From positions 237,567-301,566 of the forward strand of contig VWZW01006285.1 of the NCBI GenBank assembly GCA_013397115.1: 64,000 bases of DNA, read 5' to 3'. The notes under the pieces were generated by a model. The model saw only the letters and a program-made list of their open reading frames with translations. It was not told where the DNA came from and did no database searches. Numbering within the stretch: the stretch's first letter is position 1; each line of letters opens with the position of its first letter. Shown one piece after another: positions 11,801-24,888 of the stretch. This DNA comes from Edolisoma coerulescens. Lineage: Eukaryota > Chordata > Aves > Passeriformes > Campephagidae. The translations under genes and the position numbers were made by a program.

Positions 11801-14209
11801 GAGGCTTTAATATCGCTAATTCTGCTCCCCTGACCTGACTGCAGCATGAATGAAACACCTCAGGCCCGTCCCCTGAGCCCTGAGCTGATTGTGTGAGCGG
11901 GCAGGCAGAGCAAGGCTGTCCCTGCCTCCAGGGCTGTTTGAGTCCCTCCTTGTGCCCTGATTCGTGGGCAGGGCCGTGGATTTTGGGAGAGAGCATCTCT
12001 GCATCTCCACTGCCCCCCTGACTCTCCCCTCTCCTCCTGGAAGCTGTTTTTCCTGGCTTTGCAGCGTTCTTTGTGATCCATGGAGAAGCCTCCTGGTGCC
12101 GGGGCTGGCAGAGCCTCAGCCCTCGGCTGTGGGAGGGGCAGGAGGGGCACGTCTGACCCCGAGTCAGACACTGAATCTGTGCCTGTGCCCAAAAACAATC
12201 AAACCTTGAAGCTGGTCCATATTCCCGATGGAAATGTCGAGGTTGGGGTGCTCAGGGTGGTGTCACACGAGAAACACAGCCCAGGGTAGGTGCGGGCAAG
12301 CAGGAGAAGCGAAACTGCAGCGTCATTTCATCCAAGTGCCATTAATCTGCCTGGGAGAGCAGGGGAGGCAGCAAAGCCCTTCCTGCAGAGCTCTGGGCTC
12401 AGCCTCGCAGCAGCTGAGAGCTTTTGTTTGAACTTTGGGAGAGGAAAACAGCAAAATGTTGTGCCAGATTCGTTCTGGCTTAAATAAATGTCACGGGTGG
12501 TGATGAGGAGGAGCCGCAGCATGAGCTGGGCACACGCAAATATTGCTGCAGGGGCAAACAGAGGGGATGGGGGAGCCCAGGTGAGCTCGGGGGAGCCCAG
12601 GTGAGCTCAGGTGAGGGGTGCCGAGCAGGAGAGCTGCTCCAGGACACACATCCACCTATCCCACGTCAAAAATCAAAGTAATTCACCCTCGGCCTTTAAT
12701 CTCGCTGTCCTCTGTGCTGCCCCCGCTGTTGTGGGGGGCAGAGGCTGGTGTGGAGCTGGGTTTTAGGCTGGATTTCAGGGCAGCTCTGCACTTCAGGGGA
12801 GCTCTGCACTGGGGTGCTGGGTGCGAGAATTCTCAGTGAATAAATGTGAAATACTCCTCGAGGTGCCACCAGCTCAGCGCAGCCGAGCCACTCCTTCGTT
12901 CTCAGGGGCAATCCAGTCTTTCCTTCCCTGGCACTTCCCGAGGGGCAGAGCCCATCCCTCTGCCTGCCCAGCCAGAGGTGCTGCCGCTTCTCATCGAGCA
13001 CCTCCTCTCCCATTTCCCTGTGCTGCTCTCCCTGCCTTGAGCAGATCCTTGTTTTCAACTGTTTTATTCCTTTTGATTCCACCTTTTCTCGGTTATCTTG
13101 AACTCTGATCTCGCTGCCTTGGCCTCCCGCTGCTGCGACAGAGCCCGGCGGGAGAGGCCAGGGCGCTTTAATCCGGTGATTTGTGGAACTGCTGCTTGGC
13201 AGCCTTGAAGTGCCTCGTGTCTGTTCTTCAGAATGAGCTCGAAGCGGTGGCTGCAGGTCTCAGATGTCACTTTGTGTCACTCTCTCTGAGAGCCCAGAGT
13301 CCGACACTCGGTGTCACCACGCGGACGGTGGAAGGGATTTTCTGTGCTTGGACATCGGGAAGGGCTGGGCCAAGTGTTCTCCTGGAATACCTGTGGTCAC
13401 TCTGGGTTTCAGTGGCTCCATCAGGGCCGTCCCACATTGTTTTAAATCCTGAACCGGGTGCGATCCCAGGAGCAGCTCTGATCTTATTCCGTTTGGATGT
13501 CGGTGTGCATTCCTTTATCCCGCTGGCACCGGGAGCAGCAGCCCCGAGTGTGACCTGAGGGGTTTGAGCACAGCCAGGCCGTGCTGGGGTGTTCCAGCTC
13601 CGAGCTCTGAGCTCACCAGAGCAGTTCCCTGCTCAGGAAAAGCGTCCTCACTCTGTGGAGACAAGGGCTCTGAATTGCCTTCCGGGCTGTGAGTGATTTT
13701 CTCCCGTTCTGAGCTCCTTTCCTGGCACTCTGCCCTTCAGTGGAGCTGCCTTGGCTTGGCCCCTCCTCACTGCAGGAGCTCCAGGCCATTCCTGAGAAAT
13801 TAATTCTCATTTCAGAGCGAAGTCCCCCCAAAGCTCAGCCCGCAGCACGCCCTATCCTGAGCTGTTCTGACACTCGGCCTCCAAAAGCAGCCCCAGCTCT
13901 CCCCTGGCTGCTCCCCTGGAGTTCCACCCGAGCTGGAGCGCTGAAATCCTGGGTCTCAGCCTGCAATTAAACCCCGCTGTGCCCGGGCATCGCTGCCAGC
14001 CGAGCTGCGTGCCCCTGGCAGAGGGGCCGACTCCTGAATTCCGCTCCAGCAACTCCGGCCCATTTCCCCGGGGCCCGCTGGGCTCTCCCCAGAGCCTTGG
14101 CCAGGGAGGATGGATTTGAGCTGGCACCTCGCTCAGCCAGGCCATGCTAAACCCAAACCCTGCCCCTCTCCGTGAGGGAGCTTCACCGAGAGCAGAGACT
14201 CTGAGAGAG
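8816..14209. other. Noncoding stretch with one purine repeat
   Basis: Apart from the 12-bp repeat at 10.4 kb, I see only chance frames, AT-rich pockets (9.2-9.3, 9.6 kb) and a short GGGGGAGCCCAGGTGAGCTC duplication near 12.57-12.61 kb. No gene or transposon was recognised. Confidence 0.45.
10397..10516 (+). repeat. 12-bp purine tandem repeat
   Basis: GGATGAGGA recurs at 12-bp steps (10427, 10439, 10451, 10463, 10475, 10487, 10499) separated by GAA, CAG or AAG. It is an almost pure polypurine tract on the plus strand. Confidence 0.9.
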
Positions 14210-14262
14210 CCCCACAGTCACAGAACGAACTGGCTCAGAAAACACCTTTGAGATCGTCAAGC
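14210..14262 (-). mobile_element. Possible short CR1 remnant next to an LTR
   Basis: About 50 bp reads TCACAGAACGAACTGGCTCA followed by ACCTTTGAGATCGTCAAG, which follows the complement of the CR1 3' end (ATCACAGAAT, then ACCTTTGAGATCATCAAG). It is too short and diverged to be certain. It ends about 50 bp before the LTR candidate at 14316. Confidence 0.4.
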
Positions 14263-14315
14263 GTGGACGCCGAAAGCTGGGGTGCAGAGAGATTTTCCAG
14301 CTTTCTGCCTCTGTC

Positions 14316-14599
14316 TGTGAGAAAGTCTTTGCTTTCTCACAGACCCTGGCTGAAAACAGAAGTTTCTGTAAACGAATCCCTTTATCTTGGTATTGTTGTG
14401 ATACTGAGCGGAGAAATGTTTTGAAATGGGTGTTGTCAGATCTAACCAATCACTCTGAGGAGGTGGATGGTCAGAAACCAATGGCCTTGTGCCACTCAAG
14501 CGAACTAAAATACACAACCCAGCTTGTAAATTAAATAAATCATTCTTTTTTCTCCTTGGACTGGGATCTGTGTCGTTCCTCACCGTTCCCGGTACAACA
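14316..14599 (+). mobile_element. Candidate solo LTR of an endogenous retrovirus
   Basis: About 284 bp starts TGTGAG and ends ACAACA, so it has TG...CA ends. In order it shows two CCAAT boxes (14446-14450 and 14478-14482), an AT-rich TATA-like stretch near 14505-14513, a poly(A) signal AATAAA (14534-14539) and a T/G-rich tail. This is the U3-R-U5 layout of a plus-strand LTR. The first 26 bp form a perfect 10-bp inverted repeat with a 6-base loop. No retroviral coding region flanks it, so it would be a solo LTR left by recombination. I found no convincing target-site duplication, and the 5' boundary is a judgement from the TG and the hairpin. Confidence 0.5.
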
Positions 14600-15639
14600 G
14601 CGACAGCCAAGCCCAGCCTAAGGAGCAGGAGGAGAGTTGTTTGATAGGAACAGCATTTCCTGCCTGCATTTGTGACGGGTTTGACAAGATCCTTCAGAAG
14701 GATAAAACCCACAGGAGTCCCAGGCTTGTAGAAGGGAAAATCGACATGAACTGAAAACACAACTGCAGTGGGAAACAAGGCGGGAGAGGTGAGGGGAGGG
14801 AAGGGCTGTAAGGACCGGGAAAAGCACGAGGGGGTGGTGGGAATGCTCTGGAGCTTCCTCCTTTCTCTGGGATTTTCTGTAGGATGAGCCAGCAGGACAG
14901 CATGCACCGAGCTGCTGGTGCCCCAAATCCCCCAAAATGAGGGGAAGCCCCTTCCCTCAGCAGCTGCTGCTGCTCCGGGTGACCCTGGAGGAGGGGACAG
15001 AGCTTGGGGTGCTGTCACTTCACCTCTGCAGAGGGGAACGAGCAGAGCCTGAGGCCACCCCAGCCCTGCCCAAACAAACACCTCGGTGACCCAGGAGCCG
15101 GGGAATGGCACAAAGTTCTGAGGACGTGCCAGGCACGGGGAGCTGTGGTCACTCTGTCACCCAGGCAGGGCTGAGGCTGCTGCCCCTGCCTCGGGAGCAG
15201 CCTGGCTCAGCCTCCTGCTGCAATAAATAAACAGGGAAGGGGGGAAATATTCCCCTCCTGCAGCAGCTGCGGGGTCCCTCTGCCTGCTCGGGGGAGGGCA
15301 GGAGGAAATGTTTAATTTCCAATAACTGTGTGAAGCTGCCCCTGGAGCCAGGCTGGAGGGCAGGTGCTCCCTGAGTCAGGAATTGAGATCAGTTCATAAA
15401 ACACCTCATGGAAATTCCTGCAATTGCAGCCGCAAAAGCTCTTTAATGTCCACACTCTGTTATTAAATACAGGAATAAAGAGCTGGGGAATGGATTCTGT
15501 GCTGGCTATCGTTTTGGGTGAGTGCAGGTCAGGTCCCTCTGGATTTCTGAATAAATCTGGGCTCTTGTCAGAACCCGAGGAGCCTCCTGAGTGCTGGGGT
15601 CCAGCCTCCAAAGCAGGATTTATCTGCTGCAGCCTTGGG

Positions 15640-15785
15640 TTTCTTGGAGGATTAATTCACTTAATCATAACTGTTTTCTGTGAGCATTTTAATCAGCTGC
15701 TAATCCTCATCTCTTCCTTCACATTAGCTAATTAAATCAAGTTATTATTTTTAAGTGTTCCCTCAAAGCCAATGATTCTTATGGA
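15640..15785. other. AT-rich island, candidate conserved noncoding element
   Basis: GGATTAATTCACTTAATCAT, CAGCTGCTAATCC and TTAGCTAATTAAATC form a dense cluster of homeodomain-type TAAT cores in complex sequence. Confidence 0.3.
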
Positions 15786-17689
15786 AATGGGTGAGGAGGT
15801 CTGTGCAATGTCCTAGACAGGATCCTGTTCTTTTGGGGGCTTTTGGTGGCTTTTCTTTAACATTCCTCTGGCAGCTTGGGAAACATCCTTTTTCTTCATG
15901 TTGTACAACGAGCCTGTTCTGTGTTCTTGTTTTTATTCATAAAGACAGATAATAAAATTAATGCCTTTGGTGGTAGTAGCAGATCACCCCCCACAGCTTT
16001 CAGGCAGATCTTTGTGATAAATGAAGTTACTCGCCAGAAATAGCAATAAACAAATTATACAAGCAGAGTTCAATCTGCATTGAATCCCCACAGACGCATC
16101 TGGGAAAGCTTGTTAGAAATAATTGTGGTTTTGTTCCACTTCTCCCTTCCCTCAGGTTTTGTTGCAGGAGATAACAGCAGCAGCATCCTCTTCGTGTGCT
16201 GGCTCTGCCCGGTGCCTCCTGCAGCCCCCAGGAGCTGCTTGGGGCATTTGTCCAGCTCCCAGCTGGGACATCCTGGAGCCCTTGAGGGCCGTGGGCACCC
16301 AGGAACTGCCCAGTGCGATAAAGCAAATTGTCTTCCTTCCTGGAACCCCAGGGGACGCCTGGAAAATCTCCTTGGTGATGTTTTTGCAGAGGGGAAAAAA
16401 CAAATCTGTCAGGGAGGTGCTCCTCAGAAACACCAGCTTTGTCCTGCCTGACCTCCCCCACGTCATGGCCCAGTGCAAATCCTGTGGGGTTTGGGAGCAG
16501 GAGACTTCTCCCTGTTTTATTCCCAGCCCCAAAACTGAATCTGCTGTTCCCTGTTCCGTTGTGGTGCAGAGCAACACAAACATTGCAGTTCCTGGGGTTG
16601 CCTCTCCTCAGCCAGGACTGTCAGACCTGGCGCTCTTCAAGGATTTTGAGATAAATTTTACCTCTGGGAAATCTCCAGGTATTTCATTACATTTCGGGGA
16701 TAATTGTCCTCCCCTTTTGCTCATTTCTAGGGGGAAAGATAACACCTCTCCTTCATTAATGAGCCTTCTTTTATCTGAATTATTTAAATACGAGGCGAGG
16801 CCCCTGCTCATTCTCCTTCAGCACAGGCAGCCCTACCCTGAGCTGCTAAGGACACTGCTAAATGAGATTTAATAATATAGCAGGACATTTAGCATATATT
16901 AATTAAATATCAGCAGATGGTGAGGAGAGCCCTTGCTGGGAGTGAGTACAGAGGAATGGAAGTGCCACGTAATTAACCAAACCTGCAGCAACAATGGAGG
17001 TGCAATTCCTGTTTTATTAACGCGATGCCGGGGAATTTAATTACTGCCCCAACTCCAACTCTTCTTCATGGCAGAGCCGTGGAGCTGGAGAGGAGCGGTG
17101 TCAAAGGGTTTGGAACCTCCTCTGTGAGAGCAGCTCTGGCAGCCCAAGAACTTGGAGTAAAAAGCTGGGTATGAGGTTGGGAAAAAGGCTCTGGTGGTCC
17201 AAGGCTGCACTCGTGGAGTGAACCTGAAAATTGGCATGAAATCTGGAAATTTCTGAGTGCATCAGCACGGAAATCCCTGCTGGCACCGTGGTGGCAGCCG
17301 CGCGTTTGGAGTTTTGCCAGGCCAGGGATTTTTGTGCTTCCCTCCAAGCCGAGGTGGCCTCAAGCTTCACCCTCCAAGCCCTCCTTGGGTGTTCACAGCA
17401 TCTTCTTAGGGTTAAAACTCAGCTCTAACAAAGATTGGCATAAAACCCCTGGAGGTCTGGCAGGATTTGGGGTTTCCAGCCCATTTTCCAGCCCATTTTC
17501 CAGCCCAGAGCTGCAGGGAGAGTCTGAGCACCAGAGAGTTCCTTGTCAGGCACCTTGTGAAGGTTTTGGGATCCAGGTTTGTGGGGCTGCTTCTCCTGGG
17601 TGGTGAGGTGGGAACACTCAGGATGGCAGCAGCTGCCTGAGCTGCCTCCCCTGAGACAGCAGTGCTTAGACAAGAATAAATTAAACCCT

Positions 17690-18130
17690 TAATCCTGCAG
17701 ACCTTTTTTTCCCTGCAAAATCCTCATTTGTGCCTTTTCCCAGGGCAAAGCAATATTTAGTGGCAGAAGCAGCTCTGTTAACTTATGTTGGTGGAGTTCC
17801 TGTTATATTCAACCTGACATAAAATGCCAAGAAATGGCCAAGAATGACATTTAAATGCATGGAATCGACAGCCCTACCTCTAGGTGTGGGTTTGCTGCAG
17901 GTTTTTTTTTTCCCTAAATAATAATGTAAAGCTACATTTGCCATCCAGTTCTGCTACCTTAAAGTACCTTGTTTGACATTTTACTGTGATGAGTGAACCT
18001 TTAACAAGGTCATTAGCTTTGAAGGATTTTTCTCCTGGGGCTGTGGCAAGCAGTTTATTCTAAATAGCCAGGAAGAGAGAATAAAATATAAATAAAAATA
18101 ACACTGTGTAACTGTGAAAGATTTCATTTG
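17690..18130. other. AT-rich island, candidate conserved noncoding element
   Basis: About 440 bp of complex AT-rich sequence with few CpG, including TTATATTCAACCTGACATAA and TAAAGTACCTTGTTTGACAT. There is no gene signal, and the call is compositional. Confidence 0.3.
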
Positions 18131-19224
18131 TAAAGAACATAAAGTGGAAGTCTCCACAAAATAATCCGGCCCTTCAAGAAGCCAGCAGTCATTGAAATGA
18201 ATAAATCCAGGCACAGTGGAATAACTCCATAAAAATAACACCAAACTCCTCCAGGTTTATGGGAGAGGAGTCCCTGCAAGGAGAGGACCTGGCGCAGTTC
18301 TGGACTGCAAACATTCCCAGAATTGCCACTCAGCTGGAGAGGGAACAGCAGCAGGGTGATAATGGGAACAGAAATGGTCGGATTTGTGCTTAAAAAGCCA
18401 ACGGGGTGAGATCCTAATCCGGGTTTTTCTTGAACCCCTGGATTCTGAGAAGGCAAACCCTGGAAACTGTGGGCTCAGAGCTCCCAGTTATCAATGGCTG
18501 CTTTGATTATTGATCAGGAGAGGCCAGAGGTGCCTGCTGTGGGTTCACACTGAGCTGCAGGGCTCCAATCCTGAGCTCACAACGAACCTCTGGCCACTGC
18601 TGCGTGCAGGGACCCTTTATCAGAGGCTTAAAATGAAATTGTCCATCAGTAATTCCGGGGGAATGATGTGGGAATGTGCTCATCCTGCCCGGCTGTGCCT
18701 TCAGGAGGCACCTGGAGCGTGGTGCTCCATCCCTCGGGTGATTTCCTGACATCCTTCACTGCTTTTAGCCCCGAAAGGGAGAGCCCGGCTCCTGCTGGGA
18801 ACCAGTGGAATCCCATTCCCAAAGGCAGGGAAACGCCTGCTGTACCCAGTGAGGGGAGCAGACCCTGCCCGAACCCCAAACCTCTCTGCAAACAGCAGCA
18901 GCGAGCCCTTGGTGGGCTCTCAGGAGCGATTTGTCCTTTGTGGAACTCATCTGCAGCGGTGTGGACAAACTCCCGCGGAGACACAACGCTCTGGGACAAA
19001 AACGGGTTTCAGGCAAGGAAAATCCAGTCCGTGGGCAGCAGCGGGAATTCCAGCTCCGGCCGTGGGTGCTGGGACTGTTTCCGTGTGTCTCTCTCCATGC
19101 AGGACCTGGCAGGCGCTGACAGCCGAGTGGAACAGTGGGAGATCAAGGAAATGCTCCCGGACAGTGCTCGAGATGTCTTTGTCAACTCCCCATCAGCCCC
19201 GAGAGCAGCCAGAGCAAAGAGCTC

Positions 19225-19460
19225 AGCCTAATTGGCTGGCGTCTCGTTAATTGCACTGTTTAGTCAGTCATTATCAATGAGCACGAGGAGGAATTTTAAG
19301 ACATTTATTTGCTGCCTATAGCACGGGAAACATCTTCTATTTGATACACAAATATGTTGCCCCTTATCTCCCGTCTCACAAGGGATTTGTTTAACCAAGG
19401 CTCCGGCTGATACGAGCAGGCTTTTAAATTGAAAAATTGCGATTCATTCCCCCACAACTT
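19225..19460. other. AT-rich island, candidate conserved noncoding element
   Basis: The stretch TTAATTGCACTGTTTAGTCA through TTTAAATTGAAAAATTGCG is AT-rich and non-repetitive, between GC-rich flanks. Confidence 0.3.
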
Positions 19461-22400
19461 TGATACAAGTCTTATCAGCAGGAGGAAGTGACAAAAACAT
19501 ATCTCTTCTCCAAGACAGAGGAAGGATTAGCCGAGCAGCAAAGGAGACTTCATTTTGTGTCTCAGGAAGGAGAGGAGTGGGAGGAAAGCTCTGTCCTTCA
19601 CCCAGAGCGTGGCTGCAAAGGGCTGCTGCTGGGCCTGGCTTTGCCACATTCTCAGCAAGGTTGGGCACCTTTGGTTCTTCCTCGGGCTGAAATTATTGCC
19701 AAGGTTCTCAAGGTGTGAAATAGTGGGGAGCGCAGGGGAGCAGCCAGGCAGGAGTTTGGGGTGTTTGCTGCGCAGAGCCACCCCTGGAAGATCCTCAGGA
19801 GCCGCTCACTTCCCTGGAATCAGCGCCCAACAAACGCATTTTGTTACTTCCACCACTTCCTCTCAGAATGCCCCTCAGGTCAGCAGTGTTTTTTACAGGA
19901 GGAAGCCGAGAGGAGGAACAAAACCCATATTTGCTCCTTGCTTTGCTTTTTGATTGAGCTCCAGGCCCAATCAGGCCTAATTAAGCCCCTCTGTTGCTCT
20001 CCATGAGTTCTGCTCCAGGCCTGTGGCTCCAGACTCGTGGTTTCATCATTACAGGGATCGATGGGGGGGATTTGTGATTCAGCTGGGTGGAAACTTGGCA
20101 GAATGATAATGTGGGATGCTCTTTGATGATCGGTATGCGATGGGAAGGGGCTCGAAAGTGCAAAACTCTCCAGATCTGCTACAAGCAGCTGAATTTAGCA
20201 GCTTTTCAAAAGGATGGTGGTAAATATTCAAATAAAAAAAAAAGGGGCTCAGGGCATGTGAGTTGTTGATATCTGAGATCTGTCAGTCGGAACCATCCTC
20301 GCCTTGTGTGGAGGTTTGAACTGAGTTCCAGCTCCAAGGTGTACCACAGCTCCAGGGTGTAACATTTCTGTGTCCTTGGACAGAAAACGGTAAATTCAGG
20401 GTCTTAATTGCCCAGATAGACTTTGAGTTCGGAGGGAAATTTATGTGAGGTCTCTATTTCCCACTTAAAATTCCACGCCTGCACTTACACGGGAGTGGAA
20501 TTATTCTCCAGCATGGAATTGCTTCAATCCATCCCGGCCTGGATCACTTTTGCTCTCCTTTAAGGGAAGAGCAGCAATAACTCAATTAAAGTGACATTGT
20601 ATTCATGGTGGCTCGTGCCAGCTAATAAATAGTGAGAGCTGTTCGTGCCACGTTTGGGCTCCTCTCCCGTGTTTGAAGAGCGGCACAATTTGACATTTGT
20701 GCGCGTTAAATCTTCCCCGGCAGCCACCGTGAGCAATGAATTAAGTGTGGAAATTGGAATGGTGTCCTGGGGAGGAGAGGGACTTGTCACACTCCCCCTG
20801 ACAAGTGCCTGGCTGGGGTGGGGGCACTTTGGGGGTGTGGGTAAAGCCCCGGGGCCACCAACTTCAAGCACCACACTGCAACGGAACCTGTCATTTCTCG
20901 CAAAACGCTCTTCCTTCCAGAGCAATCAGCACCATTTTCTGTTAATTACCACCACCTTTGTGATTTAATAACCTGTGCGAGGCGGAACGCTTCCTTCCAG
21001 CTCGGGAAAGCGCTCAGCGCTTCCCTCGCTCGGCCACGCGGAATCGCTTCACATCCCCGCCGTCCCAAAGTGTTTTACAAGCGGCCCTGCTCTGGCACAG
21101 ACCTGCCCATCTGTTTGCCTGAATAACAATCAGCATTTATATTCCGAGAGTGCCCTTTGCCGTGCCTGCTCTCCACGCAGGACCATCTGCTCGGAATTGC
21201 TGGAATTCCGGGAGCTGGGCCGTGCCTTTGGCCTGGCCGGGGAGCCGGGAAGGTTTTTCCTGCCCGTCACTCGAATTCCTGGGTTGTTCTGCAAGAAGGG
21301 AAAGCAGGAGCTGGGTGTGAGGTCACCTGCCCCACGGTGGCCCTGGCTGAACGGCAGGGAGGGAAATCCCTGGATTAGAAGAGCTCTTTGTTCTTCCTGC
21401 TGGTTTTTATCTCTTCTCCGGAGGGGGAAGTGTTTCATCTTAGCTAAGGGAAGCTCTCAAGCAGGGCTTGGGGCAAGGGGATCTCCAGAGGTGCCTCCCA
21501 AAGGAATTCCTGGAAGAATCCATGGTTTTGGTCCATCAGGCACTTCCCAAACCTGTGGAGGCCCCTGGGCTCTGCGGCTGGGAGAGGTGGCGAGCAGGGA
21601 TGGACATCCAGCTGCAGCCTCTTGTGCTGACCGGGCTGCAGCCATGCTTTAAATGAAGAACAAATCCTCCTAATTGTTTTTTTTGGCAGATTTCCTGTGA
21701 TAAATGATTCTCTGACTTTACAGCTCCTTGAATTCGGGTCTGCAGCGCTGTTTACAAACCCACAGAAAGCGACGCCTGAGCAAACAGACAATGAAAGAGC
21801 TCTCGTAAACTGCAACCCTGTGTAATTGCTGCCTGGGAAGTGTTCGTGGGGGAGAGAAGAGGCTTCCTCCTTCTTCCAGACTTGACATTCAGAGTGTAAA
21901 TGTTTGCAGAATCTGCCTTTCCCATCCCTAATTATTTTTTGTTTGTCCGTCTGTTCGCCCTGATCCTGCGCCGGGAAGGTTTTGCAGGGCTGGGCCCTGA
22001 GTGACAGCAGCTCAGAGAGTCGCTCCCATGACAGCTCTGTGTCCTCCTGGCTTGTGGGGGAAATTTGGGATATTCCAGCCTGTGGGGCAGTTGATGCTTC
22101 TGTGCCTTTTCAAGCTCCATCCATGTTTTTGCTGTGCTCAGTCCTTCAGAACTCACAGGCTGGAGCTGCCTCTGCCCTTGGGAGCCCTGAGATGACGTTG
22201 GCCACTTCTGTCCCAGCTTTGGCAGGAATCCCAAATGGAGAAATGACAATTCCCAGCCTTTGGTTTTGGGGCTTTCAGGGGAGAAAATGACCAACGCTCA
22301 GTGAGGCTCTCGGACCTTCCCCACGGGACTGGGAACTCTTTTCCCTGCACATCCAGCAGCTCCCGGGGCTTGTTTGCAGAACGAGCCCCAGGAGCTCCTG

Positions 22401-22479
22401 GATGTGCAATAGAACCCAGCCCCAGAAATCTCTCCCGAGGGCAGAGAGTGGCAGGACTGGTAATTTTGTGAATTGTATC

Positions 22480-22665
22480 ATTAATAAAATATATTTTATT
22501 CTATTTGATGCCGGCTTTGGAAGGTTCCTGTATGATTATTACATTTTTAAGCATCAGATTTTTTTTCTTTTCTAACGGCTTTACTGGAGGCTAAATTGAG
22601 ATCTAATACAAAATTCAAAGAGGTTCTGCTGAAATGCCATTAAAATTTTAACTTTATGTTCTTTC
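22480..22665. other. AT-rich island, candidate conserved noncoding element
   Basis: ATTAATAAAATATATTTTAT, TGATTATTACATTTTTAAGC and related sequence form a compact AT-rich block. It contains AATAAA, but no upstream exon is recognised, so a 3' end is not called. Confidence 0.28.
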
Positions 22666-24116
22666 AGGGCTTTAAAAGTTATGGAGGCAAAGCAGTACAA
22701 GGCAAGAGGAATTTAACTGCCGGGTTTCTGTGTTCTGCAAAGGGAAGAGTGTCCAAAAAAGAGACGAATTTTCTGCCTTCTGAGAAGGATTTGTTAAAAG
22801 AAACTGCTGAGGAACAAGTCCTTGGCCCAGCCCTGACTACAAATGACACATAAATGTCTCTGAGTGTTTAGAGCCTCCCAGGATGGGTTTAATTCACGAT
22901 CCTGAGGTATGAAAGCCTGGGGAGGATGTCCTCTGCTGGGCACCAGCACTCCCATTTAACACCTGTACCCTGCCACAGACACTCGCAGCTGGAATTCTGG
23001 CTGGAGCCTCTCCCGTGGCACTTCTGCTTCATCCAGGAAAAAAAAAAATAAAGACAAATATCACAGGCTGCCGTGCCTCCCCGCAGTGACTGCACAGGGC
23101 TTTTAATTTCTGTGATAGCCACTGAAAAATTCATGAAGGAGCTTTTCTGCTGCCTCATGGAAGTCAGCTCCTGCTGGAACTCCGTGGTGGCAGGGAAACA
23201 TTCCCTGATCCGGGAGGAGTTCCTGTGAAGTCTCTCTGCTTTTAGCTCTTATTTAAGCCAAAGTTGTCAAAGAAAAGCACTTTACAACCCCCCCAGATGA
23301 TGCTGTGCTGTTGTTTTGGGTTGTTCTGGGGGGTGTTTATTCATTCCTGGGTTTTTTTGGGTGGGGGGGAGCAGCACATCCAAGGAATCCCGGATAAAGT
23401 GAGAGGAGTGGGGAGGCAGGAACCAGAGTGGGAATTCTGGCTGGGGTTGCTCGTTGTGCCCACAGCACACAGGTAAATAGGAAAGTGCATCCGTGTCCAC
23501 ACATCCAGACATTCCTAAATCCAGGGTTTCTTTCTGGCTCCATTTTAGAGCTCAGACAGAATTTCCCTCTCTCCTGCTCACTCTTTGTGGATTTTGTCCT
23601 ACTTGTTCACACGACTGTTTCTTCAAAATCTCCACGCCTTTGTTTTGACAGGGTCGAACATTCCCCAAGGGGGTTTTAGGCATTCATGTGGAAAAGGGAA
23701 AAAACAGTTCCTTGCTGCAGCAGGAATGGCCCGAAATTCCTGTGTGCTCGGCAGATCCTGGGGTGCCCGGCCTGGCGACACACCGGTGTTACCAAGCTTT
23801 AATTGAATTATTGCCACGAGATAACGGGCTGGCTCTTGGAGTTATTTTTAATTCTTTTGTTTCCGTATCAATAAAATAGCACAGGCAGAAATCAAATCTT
23901 TTTGGAGAAAGGGAGTGGAAGGGGAGGGCACTGGGACATGGGCACGGGGGCAGCTGCTCTGGCCCCTTTGGGTTTATTCCTTTTGCAGCATCACATCTGC
24001 ATCTCATGGAAAATTAAAACACAAAACGCATTTTTCTGGCACAAAAAGCTCTGGAGCAAAAGGCAGCGTCGGATGAGCAAAGCCCTGAGTGCTGAGGCAT
24101 CAAATAGAAGATTTTG

Positions 24117-24150
24117 CAATATATAAATATATATATATACACACACATGT
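24117..24150 (+). repeat. (TA)n(CA)n microsatellite
   Basis: Alternating TA units run directly into CA units, ending CACACATGTG. It is a compound dinucleotide repeat. Confidence 0.9.
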
Positions 24151-24888
24151 GTTACATCATAGATCCAATATAGACACAGATCCCAAAACTGAAATTCCTG
24201 AAGCTCCAAACTCGTCATTTCCTGTCCCTCTCCTCAAGGACATTCAACTGCTTTCCTTTGTCTCGTCCTTCAGCTGAAGCTGAATGGATTCCTGAATCCT
24301 GAAGGTTTGGGTCAGTCCGGAATCATCCTTTCCAGACCCTGGGGGTTTTTTGGCAAATCATCAACAAAATCCGTGGTTTGGTGGTAGGTGAGGAATTCCA
24401 CCCGTAGAGGAACGAAGGGCAAGGATCTCTCAGGAGCCTTCCACGGGCAGCCCCGGTGACAGGGGGCTGCAGGTGGCTTTGTGCCGCTGCTGCTGGGTGC
24501 CCGCAGGGCCCGGCCTTTGCCCTGAAGGATGAACGGGCTGAGCCCGTCCTGGCAGCAACCACGGGGAATTTTACCCAGGAGCGTTGTGAGCTGAGCTGTG
24601 ACCTGACTCCACCTCAGATCTCACCCTGACATAGCCCAGCTCCTGCTCACCCAGCTGGAAAGGAAAGCGGGGCTGGTTCCAGGTGAGGAGCAAAGCCCTG
24701 GAGAGCTCGGAGCTGCGGGGAGCGGCAGGAGCCGCTGCTGAGGTTCTGGGGCCGGTGCTGCGTTCGTCAGCTCGGAGCTGGGACCGGCACCGGGCGGGAG
24801 CTCAGCGGAGCCTCCCTGATCCGTCCTGACAGCGCCGGGCCCGCACCTGGCCGGGCTTAACCCCGTGCTGGGGCTGCCCTGCTCGGGG

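Larger units (their letters stand above)
14606..24116. other. Noncoding stretch, candidate elements only
   Basis: No exon can be supported. AT-rich islands are listed separately. A small CpG-rich pocket lies at 20.98-21.07 kb and includes an inverted repeat around GGGAAAGCGCTCAGCGCTTCC. Open frames at 16123-16872 and on the minus strand at 14257-15111 are treated as chance. Confidence 0.45.

Noticed and set aside
14257..15111. 284-codon minus-strand open frame
   Set aside because: It overlaps the LTR candidate, shows no recognisable domain and has low-complexity composition. Treated as chance.
16123..16872. 249-codon plus-strand open frame preceded by an acceptor-like TCTCCCTTCCCTCAG
   Set aside because: No family resemblance and no matching donor. 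Acceptor-like pyrimidine tracts are common here.
19096..19230. Possible exon after a CTCTCTCCATGCAG acceptor
   Set aside because: The reading is short, has no donor, lies upstream of exon 1 and shows no recognisable motif.
22480..22510. AATAAA cluster as a gene 3' end
   Set aside because: No exon upstream and the block is simply AT-rich.
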